DNA of 46,254 nucleotides from a virus: positions 1 through 46,254 of the IMG/VR virus record IMGVR_UViG_3300036761_000155, one strand, 5' to 3'. Positions 45,836-46,254 of this stretch are shown here, in pieces. Made by a program: the position numbers and the translations under genes. The notes beneath the pieces are model-generated. The model saw only the letters and a list, made by a program, of their open reading frames with translations. It had not been told where the DNA came from and made no database searches. Each line of letters opens with the position of its first letter. Position 1 is the stretch's first letter.

Positions 45836-46254
45836 GATACGCCTCCGCGTTTACCTGTTTTACGCGCATATGCTGCGCTGGATATTTCAACTCGTTTCGC
45901 GTCAATGAACTCTGAGCTTTGCGTGGTCAATGCCAGTTTCGTGCCTGATATAGAATGAGTCACCGATGCAATGTCGATCACGAGTCCACGCAACTCAGGA
46001 TCGAACACGAGTTCGCATCGGTCTCCGGGCAGTATGTCTGGTCTGTTTGTTCGCAATGGTAGTTCGCCTGCCACTATCGGTACGCTCATCTGTTTGTGCA
46101 GCGAGCGCACTATGTCACCCATTTCATTCGTCAAGTCTTGGTCGCTATCTGTGCCTCCATTTACGATCCCGAAATCTTCATCAATGAAGCCTGCGTCCGC
46201 ATCTATTCCGTAATGGTCATACAACCAGCCTTGTTGACTCAATTCGCTTGTGAA
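45832..46254 (-). CDS. Tail protein, 5' end cut by window edge
   Basis: The frame is open to the right window edge (FTSEL before the TTG at 46242), so the true start is outside. The 140 visible residues include VPIAGELPLRTNRPDILPGD, RCELVFDPELRGLVIDIAS, and SGTKLALTTQSSEFIDAKR. The 'pGd...l..dp...v..v.H.is.......t' line is typical of hub or baseplate proteins in siphophage tails. It precedes the fibre genes. Confidence 0.5.
   Translation of the reverse strand, partial: FTSELSQQGWLYDHYGIDADAGFIDEDFGIVNGGTDSDQDLTNEMGDIVRSLHKQMSVPIVAGELPLRTNRPDILPGDRCELVFDPELRGLVIDIASVTHSISGTKLALTTQSSEFIDAKRVEISSAAYARKTGKRGGVS

Noticed and set aside
1-46254. Alternative genetic code (UGA as sense codon)
   Set aside because: UGA is the stop in many ATGA/GTGA overlaps and gene lengths fit their families; only one gene shows an internal UGA.

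Overview
The window is most of a tailed dsDNA phage genome (Caudoviricetes), probably from a Gram-negative host. Almost every supported gene is on the minus strand, so the phage reads right to left. The evidence is a complete head-packaging set (small and large terminase, portal, scaffold, major capsid protein), tail genes at both window ends, a repetitive tail fibre, and a replication/recombination module. Both edge genes are cut. The left edge holds a tail-tube-like gene and the right edge a tail gene, which fits a circular or permuted genome whose remaining tail genes lie outside the window. No integrase, CRISPR array or convincing tRNA was seen. The presence of Sec signal peptides, lipoboxes and a YceK-like lipoprotein points to a diderm host; the taxon cannot be read from the sequence.

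Layout in transcription order. (1) 46254-38903: tail gene, unknown virion protein, 1050-residue tail fibre with a signal peptide, a second exported protein, a membrane protein, a lipoprotein, a caspase-like peptidase, a YceK-like lipoprotein and two small membrane proteins. A hairpin terminator follows at 38844-38869. (2) 38745-34032: two transcription units headed by a duplicated promoter plus structured leader, encoding small phage proteins, a DUF932 protein and a helix-turn-helix regulator. (3) 33959-24213: five 11-bp iterons upstream of a DnaC-like helicase loader, then a zinc-ribbon protein, a Rad50-like ATPase, a UvrD/PcrA-like helicase, a replisome-organiser-like protein and a RuvC-like resolvase. 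(4) 24179-17570: a KAYQ-repeat protein, a lysozyme-like protein, a MazG-like protein, a PolX-like nucleotidyltransferase, a DUF4942 protein and a stand-alone Spo11/Topo VI-A-like protein. (5) 17311-13888: a 7-deazaguanine pathway operon (QueD, QueE, a second T-fold protein, an unusual radical SAM protein, FolE). (6) 13860-10843: a C1-family peptidase, a ParB-like protein and a C5 DNA methyltransferase carrying two heptanucleotide tracts. (7) 10859-1: terminase, portal, a block of promoters and terminators, scaffold, capsid, head-tail and tail genes.

Genes are tightly packed. Many starts overlap the previous stop as ATGA or GTGA, with AGGAGA or GGAGAC ribosome-binding sites. Seven promoters share TTGACA, a 17-18 bp spacer and an extended -10 of the form TGN-TATAAT. 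Three of them are followed within about 65-180 bases by a strong intrinsic terminator and look like small RNA genes. One of these is the only plus-strand unit in the window, and its promoter overlaps the divergent promoter of the deazaguanine operon.

The most unusual items are the methyltransferase with two frame-shifting 7-bp repeat tracts around a hidden target-recognition-like segment, the promoter/terminator small RNA units, the phage-borne caspase-like peptidase, the radical SAM enzyme embedded in the deazaguanine operon, and the 11-bp iteron array.
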